Positions 33,917 through 46,875 of a DNA stretch of 64,000 nucleotides are shown in pieces. The translations under genes and the position numbers were made by a program. This DNA comes from Xylogone sp. PMI_703 (taxonomy: Eukaryota > Ascomycota > Leotiomycetes), in contig JAJTUQ010000005.1 of NCBI GenBank assembly GCA_021399445.1, forward strand, positions 2,666,001 through 2,730,000, written 5' to 3'. The notes beneath the pieces are model-generated. The model saw nothing but the letters and a program-made list of their open reading frames with translations. It was not told where the DNA came from and did no database searches. Every line of letters begins with the position of its first letter. The first letter of the stretch is position 1.

Positions 33917-34456
33917 CTTGAGAGTAGTTTTCCCCCTATAAATATTATTCTTTTATGTTCCCGGAAACGCGATTCTACAATAAGCTCGTAATGTCGATGT
34001 GATTGTCTCGATAGGCAGTCGACGGGACGACGAGGCACTTGGAAGTTATAAACTGCACCATAGTGTAATGTGCAATCTCTCTTTATTTAATGCTTTGTAA
34101 GTTTTCGGCTTTAGTTTGCTTAACAATAACTACAGCTCCACAAGAAGTTGCAGTTTACAGGTTTGGTATCATAAGGATACCTCGCAAATTCTTTCCTTCA
34201 TGGCCACTAGTTCATACTAGTTTGAGCCGCGGACTTAATTTCCTAGTGATTACGCTATATGATTGGTTACATTTCTAGACACTAGGAAGCTCGCCTCCAA
34301 TTGAAATAATGGTAGAAGACGCTAGCTGCAGTACTAGGAGTATGATTGGACAAAAAGTCAATTCCTACTTCTCAGATCATTGCGGGTATTCCCCTATAAT
34401 TACTTTCTATGGCTAACTTTGAATTCAATAATTGATTCAAATAAAAAATAAAAATC
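33917..34456. other. Intergenic, no supported gene
   Basis: About 540 bp between the SDR start and the permease 3' end; contains the SDR promoter; no features recognised. Confidence 0.5.
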
Positions 34457-36200
34457 TCATAGAATGTGTCTGAAGGAAACATGAAAATCAAACACTTCCT
34501 CTAGTGAGCACGAAGCATGGGGATGTATTTCATTTTGCAATGCATATTGAGCCTCTTCAAGATCTCGTTTCTTGTTTAAGTGACGCATCCAAAAATGTAA
34601 AGCAGCGGTAGAAATCATTGCCATCACTAAGAATCCTAGCACGGTGGAATGGCCTTTTATGTAGCGGGGTCCACCCGTATAGATATTGGAACCCATAATC
34701 GAGAAGCATTGTCCGAAAATCTCTGCCATTGCCCATGTGGTTCCACGCTTCGTGAAGCCGCCCGTATTAATCCCAAGCCAGGTGGCAAGTAATACTACGG
34801 CTGGATACAGACCAGATGTGATGAAGCAAGTTGCGACTATTTTGGTAGCTGGATGGGAAACGGTAAGAAGCATGATGTAACCAATGCTCGAGAGCACGAG
34901 GCAAAAAAACAAAATAGGCCCTTTGGTATTTAATCTATCGCTCGCAACACAGGCGATAAGCAGTGCCACTGTGGCGAAGGCATATGGGATGACCGAAAAT
35001 AGCTGGTGCCTGTATATGGCTATAACCAAATGCCACGATGAAGGTGGGCAGGAAGACTCCAATAGAAGAAATACCAAGGGCTACACCAGAATTTACAAGA
35101 GCAAAAGCCCACGACTTAGGATCTTTGAGTGTTACCAAAATTTGCCACATCTCAACCTTTGCTCCAATTGTGTTATACGCTGTAATTGTTAGCATATATA
35201 AAATCTCCAGGGCGCTAAACTCACAAGCCAATCGTGCCATAGCCAAGTCGACTTCTTCTTTTGTGAAAAGCCAACTTTTTCCACTTTTGATTTTATCCGG
35301 AAATCGTGGCAGCAACAGCCATGTTAGGATGCCAACAGTGAGGCCAATTACTCCTTCAATAATGAAGAGCCAGCGCCAAGGCCCCCGTCCGGTAGCACTC
35401 ATGGTCAAGTCAGACTGCACGCCATATGCAATGAGACCGCTATATGCACCAGAGATGGTAGAAGCGGAATAGTAGATCGCTACATAAATAACTATACTTC
35501 AGCTAGCAATTCAGATATTCCATCAGGAGGCTCAAGCTTACCACCACGAGTAGCTACCTCGTCTCTCTTATACCAAAGAGTAACATATAAACCGAGACCT
35601 TGAATGAAAGCTTGTGCGGCGCCGACGAGAATGCGCAGAGCAAGAATGGTGTGATAATTATGAGCCGCAGCCATACAAGCAACTAGAATTCCAATACGAT
35701 AACACTGCCCCCAAGCTGCATGTGTGGCAAGACGTAGCGTAGACAGATATTACCCGGTAGCATGAGGATAATGTACCCAACATCTTGGAATCATCAGAAC
35801 TTAGAATCAAGAGTAAAGTGAAAAAGAAAGCATGACATACAAAACATGGTGGCGCAGTTGTAGTAACCTTGTGCAGACATACGCAAATCGTTCACGAGAC
35901 CCATAATCTTTGCATTTCCAATACTGTTGCGGTCCTGGAATCTATTAGAACTACATAGTATGATGGTACTGTAAGGTTTCAACTGACTAAGTAGGCAGCG
36001 AAGTATATGAGAGCTGCCAATGGCACAATTACCAGGTCACATTTGAGAATAAGTCTTCGTTCAGCTGCCGATTTACGATGAGGATCTGAAGAAGAATCCG
36101 TAACATAGGCGGTGCTTATCGGCTTCTTAGGGATGGCGTCTATAGCTTGCTCTAGATGTTTAGTATCTGTTTCAGCCTTCTTTTCTTGTTGTACAGCCAT
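34457..36200 (-). pseudogene. Dal5-type (ACS family) MFS permease, probably frameshifted
   Basis: Exons can be traced from the ATG at 36200: 36200-35988, 35934-35841, 35783-35542 and 35479-34457. The family is clear from CDLVIVPLAALIYFAAYL-DRNSIGNA, ILALRILVGAAQAFIQG, RGPWRWLFIIEGVIGL and SHPATKIVATCF. These are anion:cation symporters related to allantoate/nicotinate/biotin permeases. Two frame breaks remain. Near 35711-35720 the frame must shift by one base between PHMQ and WGQCYRIG; the only alternative is a 38-nt intron, shorter than any other here. Near 35005-35010 an extra base separates GYSHIQA from QLFSVIPYAF. Outside these points coding sequence is well preserved, so decay would be recent, or the breaks are sequencing errors. 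Two shorter pieces of a related copy occur at about 48.08 and 50.56-50.85 kb. Confidence 0.75.
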
Positions 36201-38277
36201 ATTCTAAACACCCTTATAGGAAGCTTTAGCAGCGGTCGATTGTCCAAAGATTGATTCTGAAGAATTTCGGGAGCTTCGAGGAGAATAAAGAGGGTTAAAT
36301 ATCAAGATAAGTCCGCGTGGTTTTGTACAATGCCATTATCATACATCCAAAATAGCTACCAGCCTACCCTTTAGAGAGAGCCATCATAGTCAGTCAATCC
36401 GGAACATGGTAATTCCCGTTATGCGGGGAAGCATATTCTGGGGAAAGGGGCCTTTCAAGAGATACTAGCTACCGTATCATTTAGGAGTTGTGAATCTCTT
36501 GAATAGCTACGAATCACGAAGAGGCGTCGAACGGCCCGCTTGCGGTCCGCTCTCGCTCAGTGATAACTAACAGGTACATCTGACTATTGACTGCGGGACG
36601 AACGGTTGCATTCTAAGCGGTGGTAGTGCCAAGGAATAGAAAGAGAATTCAAGCACTCGGGAACAATTCTAGAAAGCTACTTAGCTCAGAGCAATCATAT
36701 GTACCATAATCTACAACGTATAATTCCAAGGTCTCTGTATCCAATGTGAATGGCCTGCAACATTGTGTCAAACCGGCCGGAACCCAGCGATACCATTCTG
36801 GCCAATGACATTCCGAGATTCTCGCAACCCGCTGCGGCGCCGAGGTGTCAATAGATCTCCGCCGCACCGCATTGCCCCCAGTTCTGTCTTGGCCATTACT
36901 ATAACCGTATTGCCAGAGTCAATACCACAACACGATTAAGCTATCGTATGTTTATCCCATAGGTAACAACGGCCAGAGGCTGTATGTTGCAATGAAACAC
37001 GATGCCACTTGATCTGACCCAGCAGTAAACGCCTAGCTAATGATCTAACTGCAACAAAATGAGCTTTCTCTTGTTATGTCAGGACAAAACGAAAGTGGAA
37101 GTCATCATAGGGCTTGGTGTTCTTCCAACCTACGCCCATTCGTGAAAATACAACCAATGAAGCTATCTGTGAACCTATCACACCCATAGTCGAGAATTTG
37201 ACTATCCCATTACATTACCTAATCCTATACCAAAATAATTATGGGACAAGTATCAGCACGAAAGCTAAGGTAAGCCAGATAATTTAGTTATAGTCGTTGC
37301 ACGGAAAACCTTTTGATGTACGAGTCTGTTTAAGTACCGTATGTCCGGCTACCGTATTGCCCTAACCACCGGGAAAACCGTCGCCTCTCGCATCGCCATG
37401 AGCGATCAAGTCGAGCCCGGGATATGTTTCCGAGTTCATCTAAATTTGGTAGCTGACGACAATAAATTGCCAAAGAGCTTATTTATCTCCCCGCGCTGCC
37501 CAAGCCCACTTTTCGATAAGTGGAGGGTAGTACCGGCAGTTTGCCGTCCGGCACAAGCGACTAGGGGTGGCTTGAGCTGGGGTAATTTGCGAAAAGCTTG
37601 ACTTTATGACCCCAGGAAAAAGACTTAGAGCGTTGCTAAAGGAGGAGGGTTTTCAAACATTGCGATAGTGGTATTATATCGTGTACAGCATTTTTTGAAT
37701 ACCATAGGCGCGGCGAAGGTCGAGTAATAATTGCTCTTTCTATTTCATTCTTTAAGGGACCAACTTGATATCTGTTTCTTATTTCCTTATTTCCTCATTA
37801 CGCATGGGCTTCGGAATCGGCACCGGACAGTCAGAATCAGAGAGGATCTGCACTATCATATTTACCATCCGCTTTCCCCGCTATGACAATAATACGGCAA
37901 TGTGCTAATGAAGGGGCTAGCCATATGTTTGATGCAGAGCTGTGCCGTTCGGCCGTGTGTGAGCCTGTGCCGGTACATAACCTAGTACGGTGTATACAGT
38001 AGTACCATGGAAAATCTGGGGTTGTAGAGACCCCCAGCGTACAAGGATAGCTCTACCAACACTTGCAGGGCAATTTCTTTGTCCCGACGGGGACTTAAGA
38101 TTGAGATTTGCAGGTAGGGCTAGAAGGAATACTACCTTTCATGCCTTCGCGGAAGAGCTCACCGGATGGCAGAGGACTTCATATCAATTATATAATATGA
38201 GCATTCCACAGTAGCGGTTGTCTGGGAGTTGCAACTCTCTAAGCTCAAACAACTATTCGTTGTGACTGGCCTGCAAA
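36201..38277. other. Long intergenic region, no supported gene
   Basis: About 2.1 kb. Composition is more GC-rich than other spacers, with several short frames (36649-36867 minus, 37341-37601 plus, 37990-38214 plus) that lack conserved features. It holds promoters of the divergent permease and esterase genes. Confidence 0.5.
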
Positions 38278-40124
38278 ATGTTAGCAGCTATAGGTGTTAT
38301 AGCATGCATTTTATCCTTCAGTCAGGCTGTCTTCGCGACACCTGCTGCCCAGCCTACCGCCCTTACAAAAAATGGTACCTACGAAGGCTTTCATATTCCT
38401 AGTTTTAATCAAGAAGCATTCTATGGTATCCCATTTGCTCTCCCACCAGTTGGCCCGTTGCGCCTGAGACATCCAGTCTCATACAATCAGAGCTGGACGG
38501 GAAGAAGGAATGCAACTGTCCGTTCGGCGTCATGTCCTGGCTATGATGGATTTTCCGACGGATTGACGTTGAGTGAGGATTGTCTAACTTTGGATATCGT
38601 GCGGCCTGCAAACACTAGCGCTCAGGATAAGTTACCTGTTTTCGTGTGGATTTACGGAGGAGGTATGTACCTCCCTGGGCGATTGTGAGTGAAGTGTCTG
38701 ACAATGGTTACCAGGTTTCAAAGGGGGCGGCATACAGGATCCACGGTACAACACGTCCTTCATAGTGCGCAATTCCATGGACATGAATAAACCTATTATT
38801 GCAGTAGCGATCAGCTACCGTCTCATGGGGTTTGGATTCTTAGGGTCGAAAGAAGTTCTTGCTGCTGGGGTTGGAAACGTCGGTCTTTTTGACCAACGGT
38901 TAGCTTTGAGGTGGATCTCTGAAAATATCCAAGGATTCGGCGGTGATCCAACAAAAGTTACTATTGCAGGTGAGAGTGCTGGAGGTTCCAGTGTTGGATA
39001 CCACATGGTCGGATTCGATGGCAGGCATGATCAACTCTTCCGGGCGGTGATTGTGCAGAGTGGTAGTCTGATTGGTGCAGCACGTATGTATCCACTACAC
39101 TTTCCCATCATATACATTGAGCTAAAGTCTAATTTGAGACGAGTGAATAATGAGGCTCAATTGGCTAAGGTGTATCAACCTTGGTATGACAATATTACTG
39201 CAACTGTTGGCTGCGATAAGACTGCGGATAGTCTCGAATGCCTCCGGACGATCCCCTACTCAGACCTTTACAACGCAATGCGTGGGAAACAATTCAAGCC
39301 TTTGATAGATGGCACATTTATCTCTCGCCTTCCATCCCAGTCCCTTGCTCAAGGTCTGATCGCCGACGTAGCCATTATCATGGGTTCCAATACGGACGAA
39401 GGAACTGCTACGTTCTTTGGCCCTCGAGGAACACTGAACACGACTTCAGATGTAGACCAGTACGTTGCAGGACTTGGTGTTAGTCTGAATAGCAGCGTTG
39501 TCAATAAAGTCCTAGATCTGTATCCCGATGATCCTGCCCTAGGCTGTCCCTTTCAAACTGGAGGAGAGACTTTTGCGGACCAAGGCGCTCAATATAAAAG
39601 AGGAGCAGCAATCACAGGCGATTGGGCCATCCAAGCAGGGAGGCGATACATAGCCAAGTGGAAGGTCAATAATAGCGCTCTCCCAATTTACACATACAGA
39701 TTTGATCAGCCTCCTTGGAATGGACAAGAAGTTGACGTTACTGTCGTTCCACCTGTGTATGTCACTCATTATACCGAGGTATGTGTGTGATTACTACTCT
39801 TCACTTGTTTCTGATGCCATGTCTCTAGGCTGACCTAAACAGATTTGCTTCGTATTCGATAATCCTGATAAGAATGTCAACTGGATCGGGCCTTTCCCCA
39901 GCTATGCCAATTTAGCAAAGAAAATGTCTCGAATGTGGGCAGCATTTGTCCACGATCTCAATCCTAACCATCACGGTATTGAGGGAGTGCCGAGATGGCC
40001 GCAATACAGCGAGAGGGCACAGAATATTGTCTTCAGAGCTGACCAAGTTACAATCGAGAAGGACGACTACAGAGCGCCGCAGTTTGAATTCTGGAATACA
40101 CTTTGGCCCGAATTGCAAACATGA
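38278..40124 (+). CDS. Secreted type-B carboxylesterase/lipase
   Basis: Three exons, 38278-38662, 38715-39778 and 39843-40124; 576 aa, normal for the family. A signal peptide (MLAAIGVIACILSFSQAVFATPA) precedes the alpha/beta hydrolase. EDCLTLDIVRP is the type-B signature. The oxyanion-hole loop GGGFKGGG is rebuilt across intron 1, the nucleophile elbow is GESAGGSS, the acid residue is likely the Glu in SNTDEGTATF, and the catalytic His is in THYTEICFVF, rebuilt across intron 2. A GTATGT string inside exon 2 (about 39085) looks like a donor, but no acceptor in the right phase follows and the frame stays open. Some 20 non-conserved residues there might still be a retained intron. Likely acts extracellularly on esters; substrate unknown. 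Confidence 0.88.
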
Positions 40125-41395
40125 CATGTAATAAAAGCTAGGACATTTCATAAATGTAATAGAAGAAAACATTTCATTGGCCGGGTAATTATGCAGCTTG
40201 TCGCTACGACTATTCAAAAATTATGCTAGATTGTGGATCCCCGACAGTACCACGCGAGGGTCAGCTAACCCACATAACCCGCTGAAGGTGCGCAGATATG
40301 GGAGCAAATATTGTGAAATACTAAAAGGAAGTGAATGGTATCTTTAATATCTTTAATACTCTGATAAATCATTATTGTTAAAAGTTAATGCCTGAATATC
40401 AGATGTTGCCAAAGACCACTTTATAGCTAGCTCAGTCTTAGATGAGCGGTGTACGAGAATTTTTCTCATGTGAAGACTTTTGCTCGCCACCATAACTTAT
40501 GATACTTTGTTCTCCTCACAATCAGTAGAACAGTAACTGGTAAACACATTATCGCACCTGGAGACCTGCATCCCCTCTGGACTCCAAGTCGATCCTTCGT
40601 TCGCGGGGGATTCGCTAAGTCGTGGCATCTTGACATCCAAGCTTCCTCGACCAGTAGATGATGAAAAATTGACGCGCAAGTGCAAACTCTGAAACTCTAC
40701 CGTTAGCTGGGACTAGCTCTGGCTCGGTTGGTTGCCCTATGCTACCTCATGACTATCTAGCAGAGGGCGAAGAAAGCCCTGAGCAACAGAAGCATCCCAT
40801 TTGCCGGAAGGGTTGACCGCATAACGAGAACGTGAGCACGGTGCGATCGATAGTTTCATGCTAAGTGGTCAGGGTCCTGCAGATGCCCAACGGCCATCTG
40901 TTCTGGCAGGATATAAGTGGATAGCTGATGTGGACCCTGAAGACGTGTCTGCGAATAGCCTAAGCAGATCTCCCAGCCCCATAGGACGACTTGCGGTGTT
41001 GCGGTGCATCGCGCTCATGCAGCACAACGCATGCTTTCGACGGCCACCAGGGGCCGTGAATGGGTGACAAAATTTTTGATAGCAAGCTCTCCAATACAAC
41101 TTCCTCTTCGTCACTCATAGTGACGGCTCTGTTGGCCCATCTATGACGATATCTCGAGGCAGCCTAGGCAAAATCAGTTTTGGTCCTTCAGCACACTTAT
41201 CATGTCGCACGCCGTACATGTAACCTTACTGTAGCATGGCTTGAGCTCTGACAAGATACGATAGGTTTTGTAACTCTGGAGCTTTATTCAGTCTAAAGCA
41301 CCCAGTCCCGTATATACACCAAAAGAGTCTTCCCAAATAATATGGTTTTTCTGAAGCGTCCTCAACATCTCGTCTAGGACTTCACCAGAGCAGCC
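40125..41395. other. Intergenic, no supported gene
   Basis: About 1.27 kb between the esterase and the STAND gene. Short overlapping frames on both strands at 40858-41114 have no features. Confidence 0.5.
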
Positions 41396-44300
41396 ATGGC
41401 CGAGGCATCCTCAGATGCTGGTCTCGATGCGATATCTTGCAGCACGGAGGAGCCTATCGAGCGCGAGAATCGTGCATCTTCCGAGATAGACTTAGAGCCT
41501 GCGACGCAGCTGGGTATCGCATTAATCATAGCGCAGGCGATTGACATCTGCGACAACACTCTCAGCAAACGGTCAAAGAAGCGCCTCCACCAAAATCTTC
41601 TATCCACAGACGGGCAGTCCTCGAGCACTCTTGAAGAGCTCCTTGGAGGCGTACAACAGTTCAAGGATTATCACAACAAGAACTATCCGGGAGCTCAACG
41701 CGCACTTGATCATGCCATTAAAACAGTCCATGAACGTGCCCAAGTAGTGGATGTGCTGATACAGCAGCAACAGAATCCTAATATCACCGCTTTCATGTGG
41801 AAATCAATCCAGTCGTTAATAGAAGTACGTCTCGGACAATAAGTTACCCGAGAAAAGTGCTATAGCTAACGTCGGAGATCACCAGGTCGCTGCAAAAGAG
41901 ACCGAGAATACGGAAAGCCTTGCTAGCGGTATTATTGAGATCGTAACAGACCTTGGAAGGTGGGAGCAATACGATACGCATCTCCAGGAATCCGAACGTC
42001 TCCAGCGAAGGGCGGCTCTTCTATTGAGTCATGTCGTCCAATTCCTACTTCGTGCAGGAGACCACTACCGAAGCTCTAAGACTTGTAATATTCCTAGCAC
42101 TTCTCTTGCTGTTGATCACCCGCTGACGCACAGAATATAGTCAGGTTCCTCAAACTTAGCTTTGCGCCTTCCACAGTCAAATTCGAGGGGAATATGAAGA
42201 ATATTCGAACCCATGCCCAGGCGCTGGAGCACGAGTTTAATCTGGAAGTAGAATTCAGTAAGTCCGGGCATGCACCCATACATAGAACAAATAGATCGAA
42301 CAATTCTCACCATATACTTTCTAGAAGAAGAAAATGAGAGGAAAGGTATGCACTGTTTCACAAATTTTTGTCTCACTTATGATACTCATACAATACAAAC
42401 AGCGCAAGATACACAAAAGCAGTCAGAGAGAGAAGAACACTACAAGGAAGAGAAGCTTCAACAAGGTTGGATTTCCTCTCGCATCGACGACCACATACTA
42501 AGGTTTCCTAGAAGTTGAAATTTACACGAAGACGGCTTCCCCACGTGGCCGGAATACATACTTATATACTCCAGGAGGTATGAGCCCTTTTATAGTCAAG
42601 GAACACGATTATAACTATATCACACAGATATCGCCGCTGATGGATTCCCACAAGACGTTGATACCGTCTTAGCATGGCTACAGCAGCACCCGTACCTACC
42701 TCTTTCAACGTTCAAAGTGGAAGAAGGGTCCTGTGCCTGGATCCAGAATCATGAGACGTATTTGAACTGGACGAAATTCGGTTATAAAAAGCCACTATGC
42801 ATCTATGGCCCTGCAGGTGTGTCCCACAGCCCCTCACGAGTAGGTCTCTATTACTAAAGACGAGCTATAGGTTGCGGTAAGACAGGTATTGCTCACTTCT
42901 TAGCTGATTTCTGGAAAACCAAGATGAGAAGAATCACCATACCTTATTTCTTCCAGAGTACTACAAACCGAGAGTATAGCACGCCTACCTCTTTCGCCTT
43001 TAGACTCATTGCCCAGGTTCTGCAGCTGGGAGTTGTAAGACGGAGTCCACAGTATGTAGTGGCAATTGGCCAACTCAAAGGTCTTGCCGACTCAGAGAGG
43101 AGAGTCGGAGATCACTTTTCGTTTGAGTTACTTTGGCCGATCTTATGCTATCTCCTCGAAGTTATCGGAGACATCACTCTGATTGTGGATGGTCTTGATG
43201 AGTGTGATGATAAGCTTAGGAAAGAGCTTTGCCTTAGGCTTGTTGAGTTGGCATCTGAGCCGAATATTCGACTGATTCTTCTTTTCCGAAACGATCCTGA
43301 AATGGAAACGGTTATCGAGAAATCACACAAGATCGAAATTACCCCAGAACTCACGGCTCCAGATATCTCACTCTATGTTCACAGCCAAATCCAAGAATAT
43401 TCTAAAAAGCTTGAGCGTCACCATGACAAGATTATCCAGAAAGTTCCCTCATGGTCTCAAGGATCATTCTTACTAGTAAGCCTGATGATGGAAGGCTTGA
43501 GACAAGCTGAAACACATAATACACAACTCGATTATCTTAGTGAAGCTCCCTCGGGACTTGAACAACTATATGAGAAACTACTCTCGAACAAGTCGACACA
43601 TCTGAGCGAAAGTCGCCATAAACTACAGAAAGAGATATTCTTGATTTTGTTACAGATGTCCAAGGCACCATCTTATGAAGAAATTCGGATATTCCTCGCT
43701 CTGCATGAGAATGCCAGTCAGCTAGATGAAGATGACATGCTAATCAACCTGGAAGACGACATTTTGCAATTATGCTATCCACTTGTGCGAGTGGCTGGGG
43801 GGCATGTTGTTTTTACACACGACTCGATTCGTCAGTTCTTGGTCAGCCGTAAACCATCTCCTGATGCTCCGTTATACATGACGGTAGACGAGTCCAATGC
43901 ATTCTTGGCTCGCAAATGCCTTTTAGCGCTATCTCAGAAGACATATAAGTCGTTAGGCAGAATCGCTACTCTTTTCCGACAGAATGTATCAGGATCTCCG
44001 GATGGAAAAGAAGAACCTCAATTCTATCAGTATGCAGCGACACATTGGTTTATTCATCTCTTTGCTGTTGCAGACCCTGAGACGAGATTGGTTGAGCTTG
44101 TAGCCAAATTTTTAGGTGGTTTTGACTTTGTATACTGGTCAGAATATATATTCTCATCTAGCAGATCACAGAAAACCGTGCTGGAGGTTGGTAGCAAGCT
44201 GAAGGTGTGGGCGCAGAGTCTCTCACCCAATACGAGGAAACCTCTCGAGCCGGTTATTGATAACTACTTTACCGGCCCATACAGAACCGTTTCTGATGCC

Positions 44301-45527
44301 TTAGAACAGTATGGCGGAGATAAATCGCTGCCATATCTATGTCTCTTCCAACTAGGAGCCTTTTATAGCCTTTCTAGTCATTCAGAGAAAGCTTTTGAGG
44401 TGAGACAAATTGTTTCGGACGCGCTCATGAAAGAGCTCGGTGAAAGAAATTCCGTGGCTTTGACTGCGGAGTCTGCACTGGCAAGGGAACATCTCTTACA
44501 AGGTCATCTACGTATAGCACAGGAATCTTTTTCCCATATTGCTCGCATACAACAAGAAGTTGTTGGAAACGATTCACCAGATTACTACCGATCTTTACAA
44601 GGACAAGGCATGGCAGAGTATGGTATGGCGAGCTATGCTGAAGCCACCACACAGTTAACCAAGTCGCTTGAAGGCCTCTTCAATACCGTCGGTGTTACAG
44701 ACTCTTCATATCTTCTGTGTCAACAAACGATAGCATGCATCTTGGAGAGTCAAGGAGAAATAAAGCGAGCTGCTCCACTCTTTGAGCATATTTGGAGACA
44801 CCGTACCAATGTCTCGGGGCCGGATGATTCACTGGCCGTATGGTCTCGGTATGCTATGAGCTCGGTTTATCGCAAGGCTGGTCTATATGAGGAAGCCGGA
44901 ATTGCTATTGACGAGGTTATAAAATCGAGGGAGAAAACTGTAGGCTCCGGAGCATCTGCTACGGCGGACGCATATATTCAAAAGATCATTCTTCATAGAG
45001 AGGCTGACAAGCGCGCTGAAGCATTAGAGCTAATCGAATCCATTTCAAAGCAAGGCTCAGCAAAGCCATGGTTTGAAAGAACCTGCCAGATTGAGCATGT
45101 TCGTGCGTTGCTTGTCGCTGATGAGGGCAATCTAGAGATGGCCCGAAAGATCCTACAGTCTCTCGTGGAGCAGGCATTGAGTAAAGGGGATGAGGGCAGA
45201 AATAGATCGATGCTTTGGGTGCGATTGGACTTGGCCACCATCCTGCGAAAGCAGAATAAAGAGGAGGAAGCGTCAATGCTCTTCCTCGATCTAGTTGAGC
45301 CAAAGGAAGGCGAGCCCGAATCATCATGGGAAGCGCTAGAGTCTCCAAGAGATTTGGAGATTGCCGAAAGCGCTATAAGACATATTCGAAAATTAGAATT
45401 CCAACAAGCCCAGGACCTGCTTCAAAGGAATGGAGCGCAATGGGTACGAGAGGAGGATTTCTGGATTATGCCGGCTGGTGGTCCAGGGGCAGATACCGGG
45501 TGGATGAGAGAGCCTGTAAGTGAATGA
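41396..45527 (+). CDS. STAND/NLR-type NTPase with N-terminal helical domain and TPR-like C-terminus
   Basis: Proposed exons are 41396-41824, 41886-42084, 42141-42257, 42295-42345, 42403-42465, 42628-42816 and 42871-45527 (1234 aa). The first three and last two are firm; the middle joins are frame-consistent but have weak donors. The N-terminal 250 residues are helical (ITAFMWKSIQSLIEVAAKE), like fungal STAND N-domains (Goodbye/DUF7708-like). A Lys/Glu/Gln-rich coiled linker follows. The P-loop GPAGCGKT is rebuilt across the last intron (about residue 347), and Walker B is LIVDGLDECDD (about residue 450). A winged-helix-like region (VVFTHDSIRQFLVSRK) leads into about 450 residues of helical repeats rich in A-x-x-Y motifs (YAEATTQLTKSLEGL, YEEAGIAIDEV), matching TPRs. 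Such proteins act in non-self recognition and regulated cell death in fungi. No separate effector gene is recognised next to it. Confidence 0.85.
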
Positions 45528-45750
45528 AGGAAAGTGTTGCAGCTGGATTTCTGAAACGATGATTATGAATATATGCATAAATTGATAGGTCTAGCATTCC
45601 TAAGATTATGGCGTTAGTAGTAGGAGAGGACATTTTCAGCATTTTTCGTCTATCAATGGAGACTTTTCATATACAGTTAGCTCACGTTAAATTAAGGAAT
45701 ATTTGTTCTATCCCAAATACAACATAATGTAGCATAATCAATTTCTTAGT

Positions 45751-46875
45751 CTAAAATAACTCGAATGAACGAGCAATAAATGCTGCTTCAGGAGAATCTT
45801 GCATAACACGCAGCTCATCATGACTCGGAAAAACCAGTTTGTACCGCGGTGGTTCTTCAATTTCTTGCAGCATACAGATTGCTTCGAAATGACCATTATC
45901 ATTGGCTAAGACAACAAATGGTTCTTCCTTATCTTTGTATATCTCGTACCACCTTGCCGGACCTGGAAGGTCGATCCATTCTTGGTTGCCCGGAAGAATC
46001 CACGCCGTGTAGTTGCTCCAGACAGCTCGTTCCTGAGCTGTGAAGAAGACGTGGGGTGGAATAACCTCATAATATGTACTATCAAATGTAATAGATTATT
46101 ATAATAATTACTATAATACTTACTTGGTTATTCTGTCGATATACGGTCCCTCACACATCAAAAACTCCCAACCGCCTTTTTCCAACTTCGAAAGTTTTCG
46201 AAAAAGCGAAATACGAGCCGATCGCCAGGTTTTCTTCCATACAGAGAACTCAATGTCACGTAGTCTCTATAAGGTAACATTAGAATCGTGTTCAAATTTC
46301 AAACGCATGCATAATAATCTCTATAGTAATCTTACTTACCTGATATGTTTTGACCATAGTCGCATGACCACTTTCTTTGGTAACATTCTGTCCCTCAGGA
46401 AGTTTTTCACCGTTTTGAATGTCATCCTCACGCCAGATTCTCTCCATTTCCATGTCGTCGACTTCCTCCCATGCCATATCTTCCCAGTTAGGATTATTAT
46501 CGTCGTACTGTGCGTATTGTCCGCCTGCTTCACCATAACCTAGATTGTACGCAACAACGCTCCAGTGTTTTTGGTCAACTTTCCTATATTATGATTAGTA
46601 TAAAGATTACTGTAATAAGTCTATATATTATACCTTTTATGGATGATCCGATCCGTTGTTAATTGCTTTAAATGATCTTTAGTCGTATTGTCCGCATTAG
46701 TGTATTCTTGGGAATCTCGTAGTTTTCGAAGGGCATATGTTATAGCCGCCGTATCAGCTCTTTTGGCCATTTCTATTTCCCTCTCAGCTCCTTCTAATGT
46801 AGCAATGCGTGTTCTAGCCTTGACAGTATGTGGATTCGTTGATAATTCATCTTCAGCTTTTCGTTTGCCGACCAT
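45751..46875 (-). CDS. Unrecognised protein gene, four exons, probable one-base frameshift
   Basis: Exons by splice sites: 46875-46634, 46584-46340, 46266-46124 and 46078-45751; about 319 aa. Exon 1 encodes a basic start (MVGKRKAEDEL) and a helical, probably coiled region (RIATLEGAEREIEMAKRADT). Exon 2 is acidic (NWEDMAWEEVDDMEMERIW). Exons 3 and 4 look globular and Trp-rich, with WKKTWRSARISLFRKLSKLE, PGPARWYEIYKDKEEPF and NGHFEAICMLQEIEEPPRY. All introns carry good sites, but the summed exon length is one base over a multiple of three. A spare G near 46560 in exon 2 would explain the mismatch. So it is either recently broken, an assembly error, or exon 1 is misjoined. No family is recognised. 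It is transcribed away from a histone H3-like gene about 500 bp upstream. Confidence 0.55.

Noticed and set aside
35711..35748. 38-nt GT-AG segment in the permease as an intron
   Set aside because: Shorter than every other intron here, and it would remove a conserved membrane segment; a frameshift fits better.
36649..36867. 72-codon minus frame in the GC-richer spacer
   Set aside because: No homologous features, no signal or domain, and overlapping frames on the other strand; chance frame.
39085..39170. Possible intron inside the esterase (GTATGT donor)
   Set aside because: No acceptor in the required phase follows, and the frame remains open through it.
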